A stretch of DNA of 64,000 nucleotides from Pontibacter roseus DSM 17521 (GCF_000373265.1 NZ_KB890767.1:1-64000), one strand, 5' to 3'; positions 1 through 9,448 are shown, counted from the first letter of the stretch. Notes: generated by a model not told the origin, from the sequence alone. Numbers and translations are program-made.

Positions 1-938
1 TGAAAGTAGTTGATTTATTTGCGGGATGCGGTGGAATGTCGTTGGGTTTTCAGAATGCAGGATACACTATAGAGGCGGCATTTGACAACTGGGCTCCCGC
101 CATAGAGGTATACAAGCAGAATTTTACTCATCCCATCTACAACAGGGACTTAGGAAGCAGGGAAGTTATAGAAGAAATAGCCAACTATAGCCCCGACATG
201 ATTATTGGTGGGCCTCCATGCCAAGACTTTTCAATAGCAGGAAAAAGAGAGGATAAGGGAATGAGAGCAAACCTAACAATGTCATTTGCAGATATTGTAG
301 AGGAAGTAAGGCCGGAATGGGTAGTAATGGAAAATGTTTACAACATTACAAAGAGTAAAGTCTTACCAAGAGCTTTAAATATTTTGAAGAGTTGTGGTTA
401 TGGAATAACTAGTATGGTATTGGATGCTAGTTATTTGGGTGTACCTCAAGCAAGGAAGAGGTTTTTCTTGATAGGTCACCTGCATTCAATGGATGGTTTT
501 ATGCATGATGAACTGCTTCGAAACCAGTCTAGTATGCAAATGACGCTGCACGATTATTTGGGTGATAGCTTGGGCACAGATTTTTATTACATGCATCCCA
601 GAAGTTATAATAGAAGAGCTGTGTTTTCGGTATATGAACCAAGTTCTACAATTAGAGGAGTTAATCGTCCTATACCTGATAATTACAAAAAGCATCCGGC
701 AGACAAATCAGAGATTAATAATAATGTAAGAGCTTTAACAACAAAAGAAAGAAGTCTGATACAGACTTTCCCAGATTGGTTCCAATTCAATGGTAGTAAA
801 ACTGCGATGGAACAAGTGATAGGCAATGCAGTTCCTGTGAAGATGGCGGAATATGTTGCAAAAGCAATCACAAACTATTCAAGTAGAAGCTTTATAGAGA
901 ATACAAACAATCAATGTCTGATAAATTCTGATGTTTGA
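1..938 (+). CDS. DNA (cytosine-5-)-methyltransferase, start 1 nt outside window
   Basis: The first two bases, TG, are the end of an ATG whose A lies just outside the window, and the protein begins MKVVDLFAGCGG. The first in-window ATG at 36 would delete motif I, so it is not the start. The full length would be about 312 residues, normal for a single-target C5 methyltransferase. Visible motifs are the SAM-binding DLFAGCGG (about residues 5-12), GGPPCQDFS with the catalytic Cys near 74, ENV near 111-113, QARKR near 150, and a C-terminal GNAVP. The enzyme should methylate cytosine at C5 in a specific sequence, with the recognition domain between QARKR and GNAVP. It is the first gene of a four-gene operon and overlaps the next gene by 8 nt, so it probably protects self DNA in a restriction-type system. 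Confidence 0.93.
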   Translation, partial: KVVDLFAGCGGMSLGFQNAGYTIEAAFDNWAPAIEVYKQNFTHPIYNRDLGSREVIEEIANYSPDMIIGGPPCQDFSIAGKREDKGMRANLTMSFADIVEEVRPEWVVMENVYNITKSKVLPRALNILKSCGYGITSMVLDASYLGVPQARKRFFLIGHLHSMDGFMHDELLRNQSSMQMTLHDYLGDSLGTDFYYMHPRSYNRRAVFSVYEPSSTIRGVNRPIPDNYKKHPADKSEINNNVRALTTKERSLIQTFPDWFQFNGSKTAMEQVIGNAVPVKMAEYVAKAITNYSSRSFIENTNNQCLINSDV

Positions 939-3543
939 AGAAACAAGAAGTAAGCTAAAATCAATTGACGTTGGCAGCTCAAATGCAGAATTTCTGTATA
1001 GCTTCTTAAGAGCATTCAATTTCCCTAAGGCAACAATTTCTAAGCTACAGCTACATAATAACAGTAACAGCTTTTTATTAAAAAATAAACTCCTGTTCGT
1101 AGCAACAGAGAAAGCGAATCCTTTTGCAGAACTTGAAGCTCTAAAGCTAAATGGCTTAGCTAAAATAAAAGCTAGAATAATCCTTATTGCGAACAAAGAT
1201 TATATCTTAAGCTTTGATAAGTCTACTGAAGACACCTTAAGTGTTAGCAAAAAAGAGCTTTATAACTACTTCGATTTTTTCTTACCTATCGTTGGTATAG
1301 AAAAGAAAAATCTCAAAAATGCTAAAACTGCTAATTTAAAGTCAGCAGAAAAGTTTGCCGAACTTTATAATTCCTTAGTCCAAAGTGGGGAATGCAGAAG
1401 TGAAGCGGACCGTCGTAGTTTGAATATCATGATGGCTCGTCTATTATTCTGTTTTCTTGCTGAAAGTATAGACGCTATTGAAAAAGGAGCTATTTATAAC
1501 TTAATTTCTACCTACACTTCTGCCTCTGGTGCAAACTTAAATGTACTGCTCAAAAATATTTTTAATGTAATATCTGGTAGAGATAGAGCAGACTTACCGG
1601 ACTATTTAGCAAGGTTACCTATTTTAAATATATCCTTGTTTGAAGAAGAAATAGAAGTTCCTAAATTCAATAACCAGTCAAGAAAGTTATTATTAGACAT
1701 TAGCTCGATTGATTGGACAACTGTAAATCCAGATATACTTGGTTCTTTAGTCCAATCTACTTTTGTACCTGATAATTCCCTAGGACTGTGTAATCATTAT
1801 ACTTCTGTCTCGAATATAATGAAGGTTCTTGGGCCTTTATTTTTGGATGAGCTATATGAAATATTCGAAGCAAAACGAAATGACGTTTATGGTTTACAAT
1901 GCCTTCTAGCCCGCATTTCCTCAGTTAATGTTTTTGACCCTACCTGTAAAGCGGGCAACTTCTTAATAGTTGCACTCAAAGAACTTAGAAAATTAGAATC
2001 CAATATTCATTCTGCTTTACAAATATTATCGGGTGAAATAACCAAGCCCAAGTCCATAATCAATGTATGTCAATTTTATGGTGTTGAACCAAATTACTTC
2101 AACACTTTAATAACTAGGATTGGGCTATGGATAACGGATTTTCAAACTAATGACAGTGAACATATAAATCCACTCGACTCGATTGACTCCTTTGATGCTT
2201 CAAACATACTCTTTGCAAACCCAACGAGGATTGATTGGAGTAGATTCTGTACTGATAAGGAGGAATCATATATAATCTGTAATCCAACTTATAAAGGTGC
2301 GACAAAGCAAACTCCTCAACAGAAGGCTGATGTAGCTTACGTTTTCCGCAATCACACCAATACAAGTAGCTTAGATTATGCTTCATGCTGGGTATATCTT
2401 TCTGCACAATACATTAAAAACACCAAGTCACGAGCAGCTTTGGTTGCAACTAATTCGATAACTCAGGGGCAGCAGGTGGGATTGTTATGGCCAAAAATAT
2501 TTGCGCAAGACGTAGAAATATTTTTTGCACATACATCCTTCAAATGGAAAAACAGTTCTAAAGACAATACAGGTGTAACCGTAGTCATTATAGGTCTAGC
2601 CTCTGATGGTGTTGTCAATGTTAAGAGGTTGTACAGTCAATCAACAACAGACGAAACCTCAAACATTAGCCCATATTTAACAACTGGAGATAAGACAATT
2701 GTTAAGCGAAGGAGGACACCTTTGAGTAGCTTGCCTCCTATGCCAAAAGGCAACATGCCATATGATGATGGAAACTTAATATTGTCACGCCAGGAGAAGT
2801 TAGAGTTAGTCAATGAAAATCCAGCAGCCAAAATCTTTCTAAAAAGATTAATGGGATCTAAAGAGTTTATACATGATATTGAAAGGTGGTGTTTATGGAT
2901 AACGGATGACAATTTAAGCGAAGCAAATCAGATCCAGCCTATTAAGCACAGGATTGACAAGACAAGAGAGAGTAGGCTTAGTAAAGCGGATCGTGCTGCC
3001 AAAAAATTGGCAAATCGCCCCCACCAATTTAGAGAAACAAATATTACAATCACTCAATCTATACTAGTACCTTCCGTCTCTTCCGAAAGGCGGAAATATA
3101 TTCCTATTGATTTTGTGTTCAGTAAAACTATCATATCCAATCTAGCTTTCGCAGTTTATAATTGCGAACCTTGGATTTTTGGGGTGCTAACCTCAAAAAT
3201 GCACCTATTATGGATAAAAGCTGTTTGCGGCAGTTTGGAAACCAGGATAAGATACTCTTCAGAACTAGGGTATAACACATTTCCTTTTCCAAATATTACG
3301 GAAGAGCAGAAAGAGATGATCACAGCCTGTGTTTATAGTATAATTCAGGAAAGGGAGAAGCATGCGGAGAAATCTTTGGCTCAAATGTATGACCCAACCA
3401 ATATGAGTGGTGAATTATTACACTCACATGAAGTGATGGATTCTGTAATTGAAAGTTGCTACCGGAAAGAACCTTTTTTGTCAGACCAGCAAAGGCTTGA
3501 ACATTTGTTCTCAGCCTATAGAGATAAGTTGATTTGTAAATAA
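931..3543 (+). CDS. MmeI-like DNA methyltransferase family protein with degenerate motifs
   Basis: This 870-residue protein follows the layout of the MmeI/type IIL restriction-modification family (MmeI is about 920). It has an N-terminal region, a helical linker, a HYTS box (about 290), a methylase core (about 330-560), and a target-recognition region including the family-typical segment ERWCLWI. Key positions deviate from the family. SAM motif I reads DPTCKAGNF (about 336-344) instead of DPACGSGNF, and motif IV reads NPTY (451-454) instead of NPPF/NPPY. I also see no D-X9-E-X-K nuclease signature in the N-terminal 90 residues. It may therefore act as a DNA-recognition subunit rather than an active methylase-nuclease (inference). 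It overlaps the upstream gene by 8 nt and the helicase gene by 1 nt. Confidence 0.85.
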   Translation: MFEETRSKLKSIDVGSSNAEFLYSFLRAFNFPKATISKLQLHNNSNSFLLKNKLLFVATEKANPFAELEALKLNGLAKIKARIILIANKDYILSFDKSTEDTLSVSKKELYNYFDFFLPIVGIEKKNLKNAKTANLKSAEKFAELYNSLVQSGECRSEADRRSLNIMMARLLFCFLAESIDAIEKGAIYNLISTYTSASGANLNVLLKNIFNVISGRDRADLPDYLARLPILNISLFEEEIEVPKFNNQSRKLLLDISSIDWTTVNPDILGSLVQSTFVPDNSLGLCNHYTSVSNIMKVLGPLFLDELYEIFEAKRNDVYGLQCLLARISSVNVFDPTCKAGNFLIVALKELRKLESNIHSALQILSGEITKPKSIINVCQFYGVEPNYFNTLITRIGLWITDFQTNDSEHINPLDSIDSFDASNILFANPTRIDWSRFCTDKEESYIICNPTYKGATKQTPQQKADVAYVFRNHTNTSSLDYASCWVYLSAQYIKNTKSRAALVATNSITQGQQVGLLWPKIFAQDVEIFFAHTSFKWKNSSKDNTGVTVVIIGLASDGVVNVKRLYSQSTTDETSNISPYLTTGDKTIVKRRRTPLSSLPPMPKGNMPYDDGNLILSRQEKLELVNENPAAKIFLKRLMGSKEFIHDIERWCLWITDDNLSEANQIQPIKHRIDKTRESRLSKADRAAKKLANRPHQFRETNITITQSILVPSVSSERRKYIPIDFVFSKTIISNLAFAVYNCEPWIFGVLTSKMHLLWIKAVCGSLETRIRYSSELGYNTFPFPNITEEQKEMITACVYSIIQEREKHAEKSLAQMYDPTNMSGELLHSHEVMDSVIESCYRKEPFLSDQQRLEHLFSAYRDKLICK

Positions 3544-5477
3544 TGACAAACCTAATAGAAGTAAACTACGATACGAACGGTAATAGCATCAGGCCGAACA
3601 ATAGTGGAATGAGGGAAATGCAAGCACGCGCTTTTTCTGCACGTGAAGCTCAATACCTTTTATTAAAGGCACCACCTGCTTCTGGTAAATCTAGAGCATT
3701 GATGTTTATTGCTCTAGATAAACTTGCAAATCAAGGGATAAAGAAAGTAATAGTTGCTGTGCCCGAAAGATCAATCGCGAGCTCTTTCTGTTCCACAGAT
3801 TTAAAATCAGGAGGGTTTCACTCAGATTGGAATCCAAATCCAAGATATGATCTCTGTGCTCCAGGAGGAGAGCCGAGAAAAGTGAATACCTTCAAAGAAT
3901 TCATTGATTCAGAAGACAACATTCTAATTTGTACACATGCAACATTAAGGTTCGCATTTAATGAGTTAGATGTAAATAAATTCAATCAATGCTTGATTGC
4001 GATAGATGAGTTCCATCACGTTTCGGCTGATTATGAGAGTAAGCTTGGGGAACTGATAAGAGCGTTAATGAATAGCTCTAATGCCCACATAATAGCCATG
4101 ACTGGTTCCTATTTTAGAGGAGATTCAGTTCCTGTCCTCATGCCGGAGGACGAAGCAAAGTTCTTCAAGATTACATATAACTATTACGAGCAATTGAATG
4201 GGTATAAATATCTGAAATCTCTAGGTATTGGATACCATTTCTATCAAGGAAGGTATACCAATGCTAATGCAATAGGCAAAGTTTTAGATACGGATAAAAA
4301 GACAATCCTTCATATACCTAACGTAAATTCAGGTGAGGCACTAAGAGACAAATATCGTGAGGTTGATGCCATAATAGATATAGTAGGCACATATGTGAAC
4401 ACTGACCCTAATACCAAAATAATATCAGTTGAGCGTTCTGATGGTAAAATAATAAAAGTTGCAAATCTAGTAGAAGATGATCCAACACATAGAGAAAAAA
4501 CGATAACATATTTACGTAATATTTCCTCCGCAGATGATGTGGACCTGATAATCGCTTTAGGTATGGCTAAAGAAGGTTTTGATTGGCCGTACTGCGAGCA
4601 TGCATTGACAGTCGGTTACAGAGGATCACTGACAGAGATTGTGCAAATTATCGGCAGGTGCACTAGGGATAGCATCAACAAGACACATGCACAGTTTACT
4701 AATTTGATTGCGGAGCCAGACGCTGAAAACGAGGAAGTGATTCAATGTGTGAACAATATGTTGAAGGCAATAACTGCTTCTTTATTAATGGAACAGGTCC
4801 TAGCTCCTACTTTCAAGTTTAAGTCTAAAAAGTCTTCGGATGATCCCTTAGATAAAAATGAAGTTGTGATTAAAGGCTTAAGGGAGTCTGATTCGGCGCG
4901 AGTAAAACATATCTTGGAATCAGATTTAACTGATTTGAAAGCTTCTATTTTGCAAGATTCTGATATTGTAAAAGCGATGCCTGGGAATGTTGATCCAGAA
5001 GTCATTAATAAAGTAATGATTCCTAAGGTAGTTAAGTTAAGATATCCTCATTTGAATGATGAGGAGATTGAGGAAGTAAGCCAACATGTTGTGGCGGACT
5101 CAGTTATCAAGCATGCCAAAATAAAGCAGGAGGGTAATAGGAGATTCATCCAGCTTGCTAATGACTTTATAAACATAGAAGACATTAACATTGACTTAAT
5201 AAATCAAGTCAACCCGTTTCAAAACGCATTCGAGGTTCTTTCTAAGGCACTGACTCCTAGAGTACTAAAAGCTGTTCAACAATGTATCGCTGCGTTCAAG
5301 ATACGTATGACAGACGATGAGGCAATTCAACTTTGGCATAAGATAAATAATTTCGTAAGAGCAACCGGAAGGAAACCAAGTTTAGACGCCCTAGATCCTA
5401 CTGAGAGAAGAATGGCTGAAGCGATTATTTATCTGCAAAATGCAAGAAGGCAGCAATCAAAAGACGATCATGAATAG
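3543..5477 (+). CDS. Superfamily 2 DEAD/DEAH-type helicase
   Basis: This 644-residue protein carries the usual SF2 motifs. They are Walker A APPASGKS (43-50), motif II DEFHH (155-159), motif III TGS (187-189), and the motif VI segment QIIGRCTR (368-375). It resembles type I/III restriction and defence-island helicases that translocate on duplex DNA. The C-terminal 250 residues have no domain I recognise, and the tail contains a TGRKPSLDA segment similar to one in the next protein. The start codon overlaps the stop of the MmeI-like gene (TAATG), and the stop overlaps the start of the GIY-YIG gene, which implies translational coupling. In a complex it would supply ATP-driven translocation between target recognition and cleavage (inference). 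Confidence 0.9.
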   Translation: MTNLIEVNYDTNGNSIRPNNSGMREMQARAFSAREAQYLLLKAPPASGKSRALMFIALDKLANQGIKKVIVAVPERSIASSFCSTDLKSGGFHSDWNPNPRYDLCAPGGEPRKVNTFKEFIDSEDNILICTHATLRFAFNELDVNKFNQCLIAIDEFHHVSADYESKLGELIRALMNSSNAHIIAMTGSYFRGDSVPVLMPEDEAKFFKITYNYYEQLNGYKYLKSLGIGYHFYQGRYTNANAIGKVLDTDKKTILHIPNVNSGEALRDKYREVDAIIDIVGTYVNTDPNTKIISVERSDGKIIKVANLVEDDPTHREKTITYLRNISSADDVDLIIALGMAKEGFDWPYCEHALTVGYRGSLTEIVQIIGRCTRDSINKTHAQFTNLIAEPDAENEEVIQCVNNMLKAITASLLMEQVLAPTFKFKSKKSSDDPLDKNEVVIKGLRESDSARVKHILESDLTDLKASILQDSDIVKAMPGNVDPEVINKVMIPKVVKLRYPHLNDEEIEEVSQHVVADSVIKHAKIKQEGNRRFIQLANDFINIEDINIDLINQVNPFQNAFEVLSKALTPRVLKAVQQCIAAFKIRMTDDEAIQLWHKINNFVRATGRKPSLDALDPTERRMAEAIIYLQNARRQQSKDDHE

Positions 5478-6651
5478 GCTCGAGGATATATTTAAAGATG
5501 ACCCTTTTGGTCTCTTAAAAGTTGATTATATCCAAGCTTCGGGAAGGACATCTGACGAACAAAGATTGATTCAATCCTTTGAAGAAATATCAACTTTTTT
5601 TGAAGAGAACGGTAGAGAACCATCTTCAAGCGGTATTTATGAATTCAAACTATATGCAAGATTAAAAGCTATACGAGAGACTCCGGCTAAGGTGAAAGTT
5701 CTTCTTCCATTCGATTATTATAGCCTGCTGGATCCTCAAAAATATAAATCAGTAGGAATTGAGGACATTCTTAATGACGATCCGTTCGGTTTATTGGCCG
5801 TTGAAGATTTTGATCAAAGCATTTTTAAACTTGAGCATGTCCCTAAGTCCAACCGAATTAGACCTGATTATTTAGCTCGTAGAAAGATATGCAAAGACTT
5901 TGATAAATATCAAGAGATATTCGACTGCCTGCATGATGAACTGGCAAGTGGTAAAAGAAAGCTAGCAGAGTTCAATGGAGTAGATGTTGAAGTAGGTAAA
6001 TTCTATGTTCTAAATGGGGTAGTCCTTTACTTAGAGGACTCCAAGGCTGAAGCAAGACAAAATGACTTTGATAGTGGGGGAAGAGTTCGTCTAGATGGTA
6101 GAACGCGTTGTATCTTTGATAACGGAACAGAGTCAACAATGCTTTTTAGATCACTTGTAAAAGCATTAGCTATTGATGGCTTTGAAATTAGTGAATCGAT
6201 ACAATATCATGATGCTGATTCAGTAGTTGATGAGAATGATGAGGAAAACGGGTATATATATATTTTAAAAAGTAAAAGCAACCAGCCTGAGATAACATCA
6301 ATTAACAATCTTTACAAGATTGGCTATTCAAAGGGGGACGTCACTAAGAGAATTAAAAAAGCTAAACAAGAACCAACTTATTTAATGGCTGATGTTGAAT
6401 TGATATCTGCATTTAGATGCTTCAACATGAGTACTAAGAAGTTGGAAACAACTATTCATGCATTCTTTGATGAGGTTCGCTTAGATGTGGAGATACTGGA
6501 CAACTATGGTAAAAAGTGCCGGCCAAAAGAGTGGTTTGTAGCTCCTATCGAAGTAATTGAAGAAGCAGTGCGTCATATTGTTGATGACAACATTGACAAA
6601 TTTATCTATAATTCTAAAACAGAAAGTATAATATTTAAGAGTAGTAATTAA
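5470..6651 (+). CDS. GIY-YIG (T5orf172-like) nuclease of the four-gene operon
   Basis: ATG 5470 is chosen because it overlaps the helicase stop by 8 nt and the family typically starts M-N-x-L. ATG 5440 is an alternative. The protein has 393 residues. The C-terminal part has a GIY-YIG core: GYIYIL (261-266), LYKIGYS (281-287), an Arg in VTKRIKK (about 294), and a Glu in KKLETT (about 326) in the position of the metal-binding acid. The middle region (about 170-240) resembles the segment before the GIY-YIG core in other restriction-island nucleases. The N-terminal half carries a 13-residue motif twice (LEDIFKDDPFGLL, 4-16; IEDILNDDPFGLL, 97-109), possibly a partner-docking peptide. It is probably the cleavage subunit. 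Confidence 0.85.
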   Translation: MNRLEDIFKDDPFGLLKVDYIQASGRTSDEQRLIQSFEEISTFFEENGREPSSSGIYEFKLYARLKAIRETPAKVKVLLPFDYYSLLDPQKYKSVGIEDILNDDPFGLLAVEDFDQSIFKLEHVPKSNRIRPDYLARRKICKDFDKYQEIFDCLHDELASGKRKLAEFNGVDVEVGKFYVLNGVVLYLEDSKAEARQNDFDSGGRVRLDGRTRCIFDNGTESTMLFRSLVKALAIDGFEISESIQYHDADSVVDENDEENGYIYILKSKSNQPEITSINNLYKIGYSKGDVTKRIKKAKQEPTYLMADVELISAFRCFNMSTKKLETTIHAFFDEVRLDVEILDNYGKKCRPKEWFVAPIEVIEEAVRHIVDDNIDKFIYNSKTESIIFKSSN

Positions 6652-6758
6652 AATAATCAAGTTATGGCCAAACCATATTCTTGTACTTTGCAGAACCTTA
6701 GTATGATCTACCCTACCGTATGATTTAGGTAATTCTTGATAACCACTATAGTTATTTA

Positions 6759-7985
6759 CTATCGGCCACAACAATTTTTGTACTTCTTACCGCTCTTGCA
6801 TGGACATAAATCGTTACGTCCGATTTCCTTACCAAATTTCTTTTGTACTAATCTTTTTCTACTTATTTCTTTCTGTTCTTTTATAATTACATTTAGTTTA
6901 TCAGATAGTATATCATCAAGGAAGAAATTTGGGTGCCACCCTTTTAACACTTTATCTAATAAAAAGCTGTCGACAACTGAAACTATAGTACCTGAGATAG
7001 GCTCAACCATACCAACAATATTTGGATAGGCCCATCTGATGATCTTAGTTAAAGTTGCATCAGTGATGTTTCTTGTTCTAGATAGTAATTGTCTATATAC
7101 TTCAGCTTTATTGTAGTTTATACTCTCTAACCAAGTTCTAAATTTTTTACCTGATATATTATCTCTCATTGATAATACATCATCGATAAGCAAATGCTTA
7201 TCGATATACAAATTTGTTAAATCTGGAATTGCTTTGTCTGTGAGAATTCTATCAAAAAGCTCTATAGGCTGACTCGTCTTCGCACTCAAAAAAGGTCTAA
7301 TTTTAATATTCACTAGTCCTTGAATAGATGCTTCAGTAGACAAATTATCAATATTTAACTCATTTTGATATACCAAACTTCTATTTGCTTGTAAGAGTCT
7401 GGATATTGGGAGAATATCTTCATCTTTTACAATAACATTACTATATGAATTCTGAAATTGTAAAAAGTCTGTAACATTCCGATTTCTCAAATCCAAAAGG
7501 GATTCTTGTTCAGCAACATGTCCCAACCATGCTCCGTCAATTTCAACTCTTAATACCTCCGCTTTAAAAAGTATAGCTTTTAAAAGATTGCGGTCGGAAT
7601 AACTTTGATAATAATCAAAAAGCCTTTTCTGTATTGCATCAATTTGTAGCGAGGAAACAGAGCTAAAATTTAGAAGCAAGTTGCTATCTCCATTCGGCAA
7701 GAAAGCCACACTTGTTCCTCCATCATCTATGATTACAATGGTATCAGATACTAAAAGCTTATGAGCATCTACAACCCCAAACAAACCAATAAACTCTTCG
7801 ATGTGTTGGATCTTGAGGTAGATCTTATCGAAAAGAAGAAGTGAAATCAAGAACTGTCTTAAATATAAAGCTTTTTCATCTGCATGAAAATGGTAAAACT
7901 TGTGCCTGCCCTCAGTCCCAAAGTAAAAATATCCATCTTCATACCTCCATCTGTAACTAAGGGTGTCAATTAATATTGAACTCAT
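6759..7985 (-). CDS. SEC-C motif protein, unknown function
   Basis: The last 20 residues of this 408-residue protein form a SEC-C zinc-binding motif (GRNDLCPCKSGKKYKNCCG), as in SecA and many stand-alone defence-associated proteins. The first 380 residues match no family I know. They look globular and soluble, with no signal peptide or membrane segment. The gene is AT-rich and convergent with the four-gene operon, separated by about 107 nt. SEC-C tails bind zinc and often mediate docking to other proteins or the ribosome. Its place between the operon and a nuclease-like gene makes a defence role plausible, but nothing in the sequence shows catalysis. Confidence 0.7.
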   Translation of the reverse strand: MSSILIDTLSYRWRYEDGYFYFGTEGRHKFYHFHADEKALYLRQFLISLLLFDKIYLKIQHIEEFIGLFGVVDAHKLLVSDTIVIIDDGGTSVAFLPNGDSNLLLNFSSVSSLQIDAIQKRLFDYYQSYSDRNLLKAILFKAEVLRVEIDGAWLGHVAEQESLLDLRNRNVTDFLQFQNSYSNVIVKDEDILPISRLLQANRSLVYQNELNIDNLSTEASIQGLVNIKIRPFLSAKTSQPIELFDRILTDKAIPDLTNLYIDKHLLIDDVLSMRDNISGKKFRTWLESINYNKAEVYRQLLSRTRNITDATLTKIIRWAYPNIVGMVEPISGTIVSVVDSFLLDKVLKGWHPNFFLDDILSDKLNVIIKEQKEISRKRLVQKKFGKEIGRNDLCPCKSGKKYKNCCGR

Positions 7986-8063
7986 CTATTTTTGTCTGCT
8001 ATTGTGTGTGCTACCAATCTTCAGATTGATTATAATTTGATTTAAGCATAATAGCAAAATTAA

Positions 8064-8165
8064 TTAGTCGATGTTTAAATCAGCATCAGGACCTCCATCA
8101 AGTACATCATCTATGAAATCGTCACTCAAGCCCTCACATACAATGCAATTGAGTGCATTACTCAG
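8064..8165 (-). CDS. Possible 33-residue acidic ORF or gene remnant
   Basis: This reading frame lies between two minus-strand genes, with a TAG just upstream and a TAA at its end. The peptide contains CIVC near its start and an acidic tail rich in D and G (DDFIDDVLDGGPDADL), which looks like real protein. There is no ATG, GTG or TTG in frame, and the first codon after the TAG is CTG. It is either a short protein using a non-standard start or the 3' end of a gene cut by rearrangement. No function can be assigned. Confidence 0.3.
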   Translation of the reverse strand: MSNALNCIVCEGLSDDFIDDVLDGGPDADLNID

Positions 8166-8191
8166 CTAATCGGCGGACAACCCCAGAAGCA

Positions 8192-9199
8192 TTACCATGC
8201 TTTTGTTCTTAGTAACTCTGCAATGATATCTGTTGAAGGCAATGTAGTTAAGTTAAGCTCATTCTTAAGATTAAAGAACTTTGTCCCCTGCAAAGGGTAT
8301 TTTGTCTGCTTTTTGAAATCAGTAGGATGGAATTTTTCCACACAGAAGAAATTGTGCGCTAAGCTTATATCCCAATTATTGTTTTTCTTGGCTGCTACAA
8401 TTACATCTTTAATATTTTGCTCTTGTTCAGAAGTAATTGAAGCTGTAGAATTCTTTATTTGAAGTTGCCCGTTTATATAATCCGCCTCGATTATGTTCTC
8501 AAGCTTACCAATGCCTCTAATGCTCTTGTTTTTATAGATGCCTATATAAGAATGCTCTGAATAGCCATCTTCGACTTTATCGTAATATAGATTATACTGA
8601 AAATTTTCAGATAAAGTCCACCCACACGTAACGGCACGCATTCTATATTCATCATCCGTTATCAACCTATCATGAATGCAGTAGTCTTCATAATCATCTA
8701 TTAGTGAAATCAGCTCAAAATCATAATCTTGGAGAGTACTTTTAAACTTCTCTACAATCTGAGAAAATGTAGTTGGAATGTATTTAATGCTTGTATTATA
8801 AGTGATATTAAAAGTTTGTATCTCTGACTCTATTTGATTGAATAGCGCAGGTCTAGGAAGTCTAGGACTTAGAGAAAGTAAAATTTTATGCTCTTCGTTA
8901 TCAAAGCTCTTAAGATGACTTTTTAGCTGCCTAATGGAGAAGTGCTGATGTAGTTTTGTTTCCACTACTACTTTGAAGCTTGCTTGGCTCAAATGTCCAT
9001 CTGGAATAGAACCATTTCCTCTCCTCTGCTGATTAAAGGAAACGCCTGCTTCTAAATCATTATCGCCTAACAGCTCATTAAGAAAACCTTTAAATTTATT
9101 TGGAGAGTGTTGGTACAGACGTGATAACAGAAGTAAGGTGTTATTAGTAGCTACGTTCTCAGGTTGGGAATACCGTTGGAAATAGTGTATAGAGCTCAT
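8192..9199 (-). CDS. Predicted PD-(D/E)XK nuclease-like protein
   Basis: This 335-residue protein has, near residues 64-82, the pattern PDG...VVVETK (D67, E80, K82). That is the classic D-(D/E)-X-K nuclease core, and it is followed by HFSIRQLKSHL, the usual helix after the strand. The N-terminal TNNTLLLLSRLYQHSPNKF segment is typical of a widespread uncharacterised nuclease-like family in defence islands. The C-terminal half is unassigned. The ATG is the first in frame, with no obvious ribosome-binding site. It points the same way as the SEC-C gene about 200 nt downstream, so the two may be expressed together. Nuclease activity is an inference from the motif. Confidence 0.65.
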   Translation of the reverse strand: MSSIHYFQRYSQPENVATNNTLLLLSRLYQHSPNKFKGFLNELLGDNDLEAGVSFNQQRRGNGSIPDGHLSQASFKVVVETKLHQHFSIRQLKSHLKSFDNEEHKILLSLSPRLPRPALFNQIESEIQTFNITYNTSIKYIPTTFSQIVEKFKSTLQDYDFELISLIDDYEDYCIHDRLITDDEYRMRAVTCGWTLSENFQYNLYYDKVEDGYSEHSYIGIYKNKSIRGIGKLENIIEADYINGQLQIKNSTASITSEQEQNIKDVIVAAKKNNNWDISLAHNFFCVEKFHPTDFKKQTKYPLQGTKFFNLKNELNLTTLPSTDIIAELLRTKAW

Positions 9200-9448
9200 T
9201 ATTAACTATAGTGGGATAATGGTTTCTAGTAAATGATAACTACTAACAACTATACTTGACATACATACTAGTCAAAGATGTTGCCGCAAAAGCCATTGTC
9301 ATTTTTAGTAAAAATTAAATATTTATCTCTGCTAATATATACATCTTTTCTAGGTATCATAAAATAAACGAATTATTTAATTTATAATACCTTACACTAA
9401 TTCCTAGGCTTCAGTACTGTTTTTGGGCTAATCCCCGTTTTCAATAAT

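Noticed and set aside
486..695. Minus-strand ORF inside the methylase gene
   Set aside because: It is a shadow of the clear C5 methylase frame and has no protein features.
36..938. Methylase start at ATG 36
   Set aside because: It removes most of SAM motif I; the true ATG is one base outside the window.
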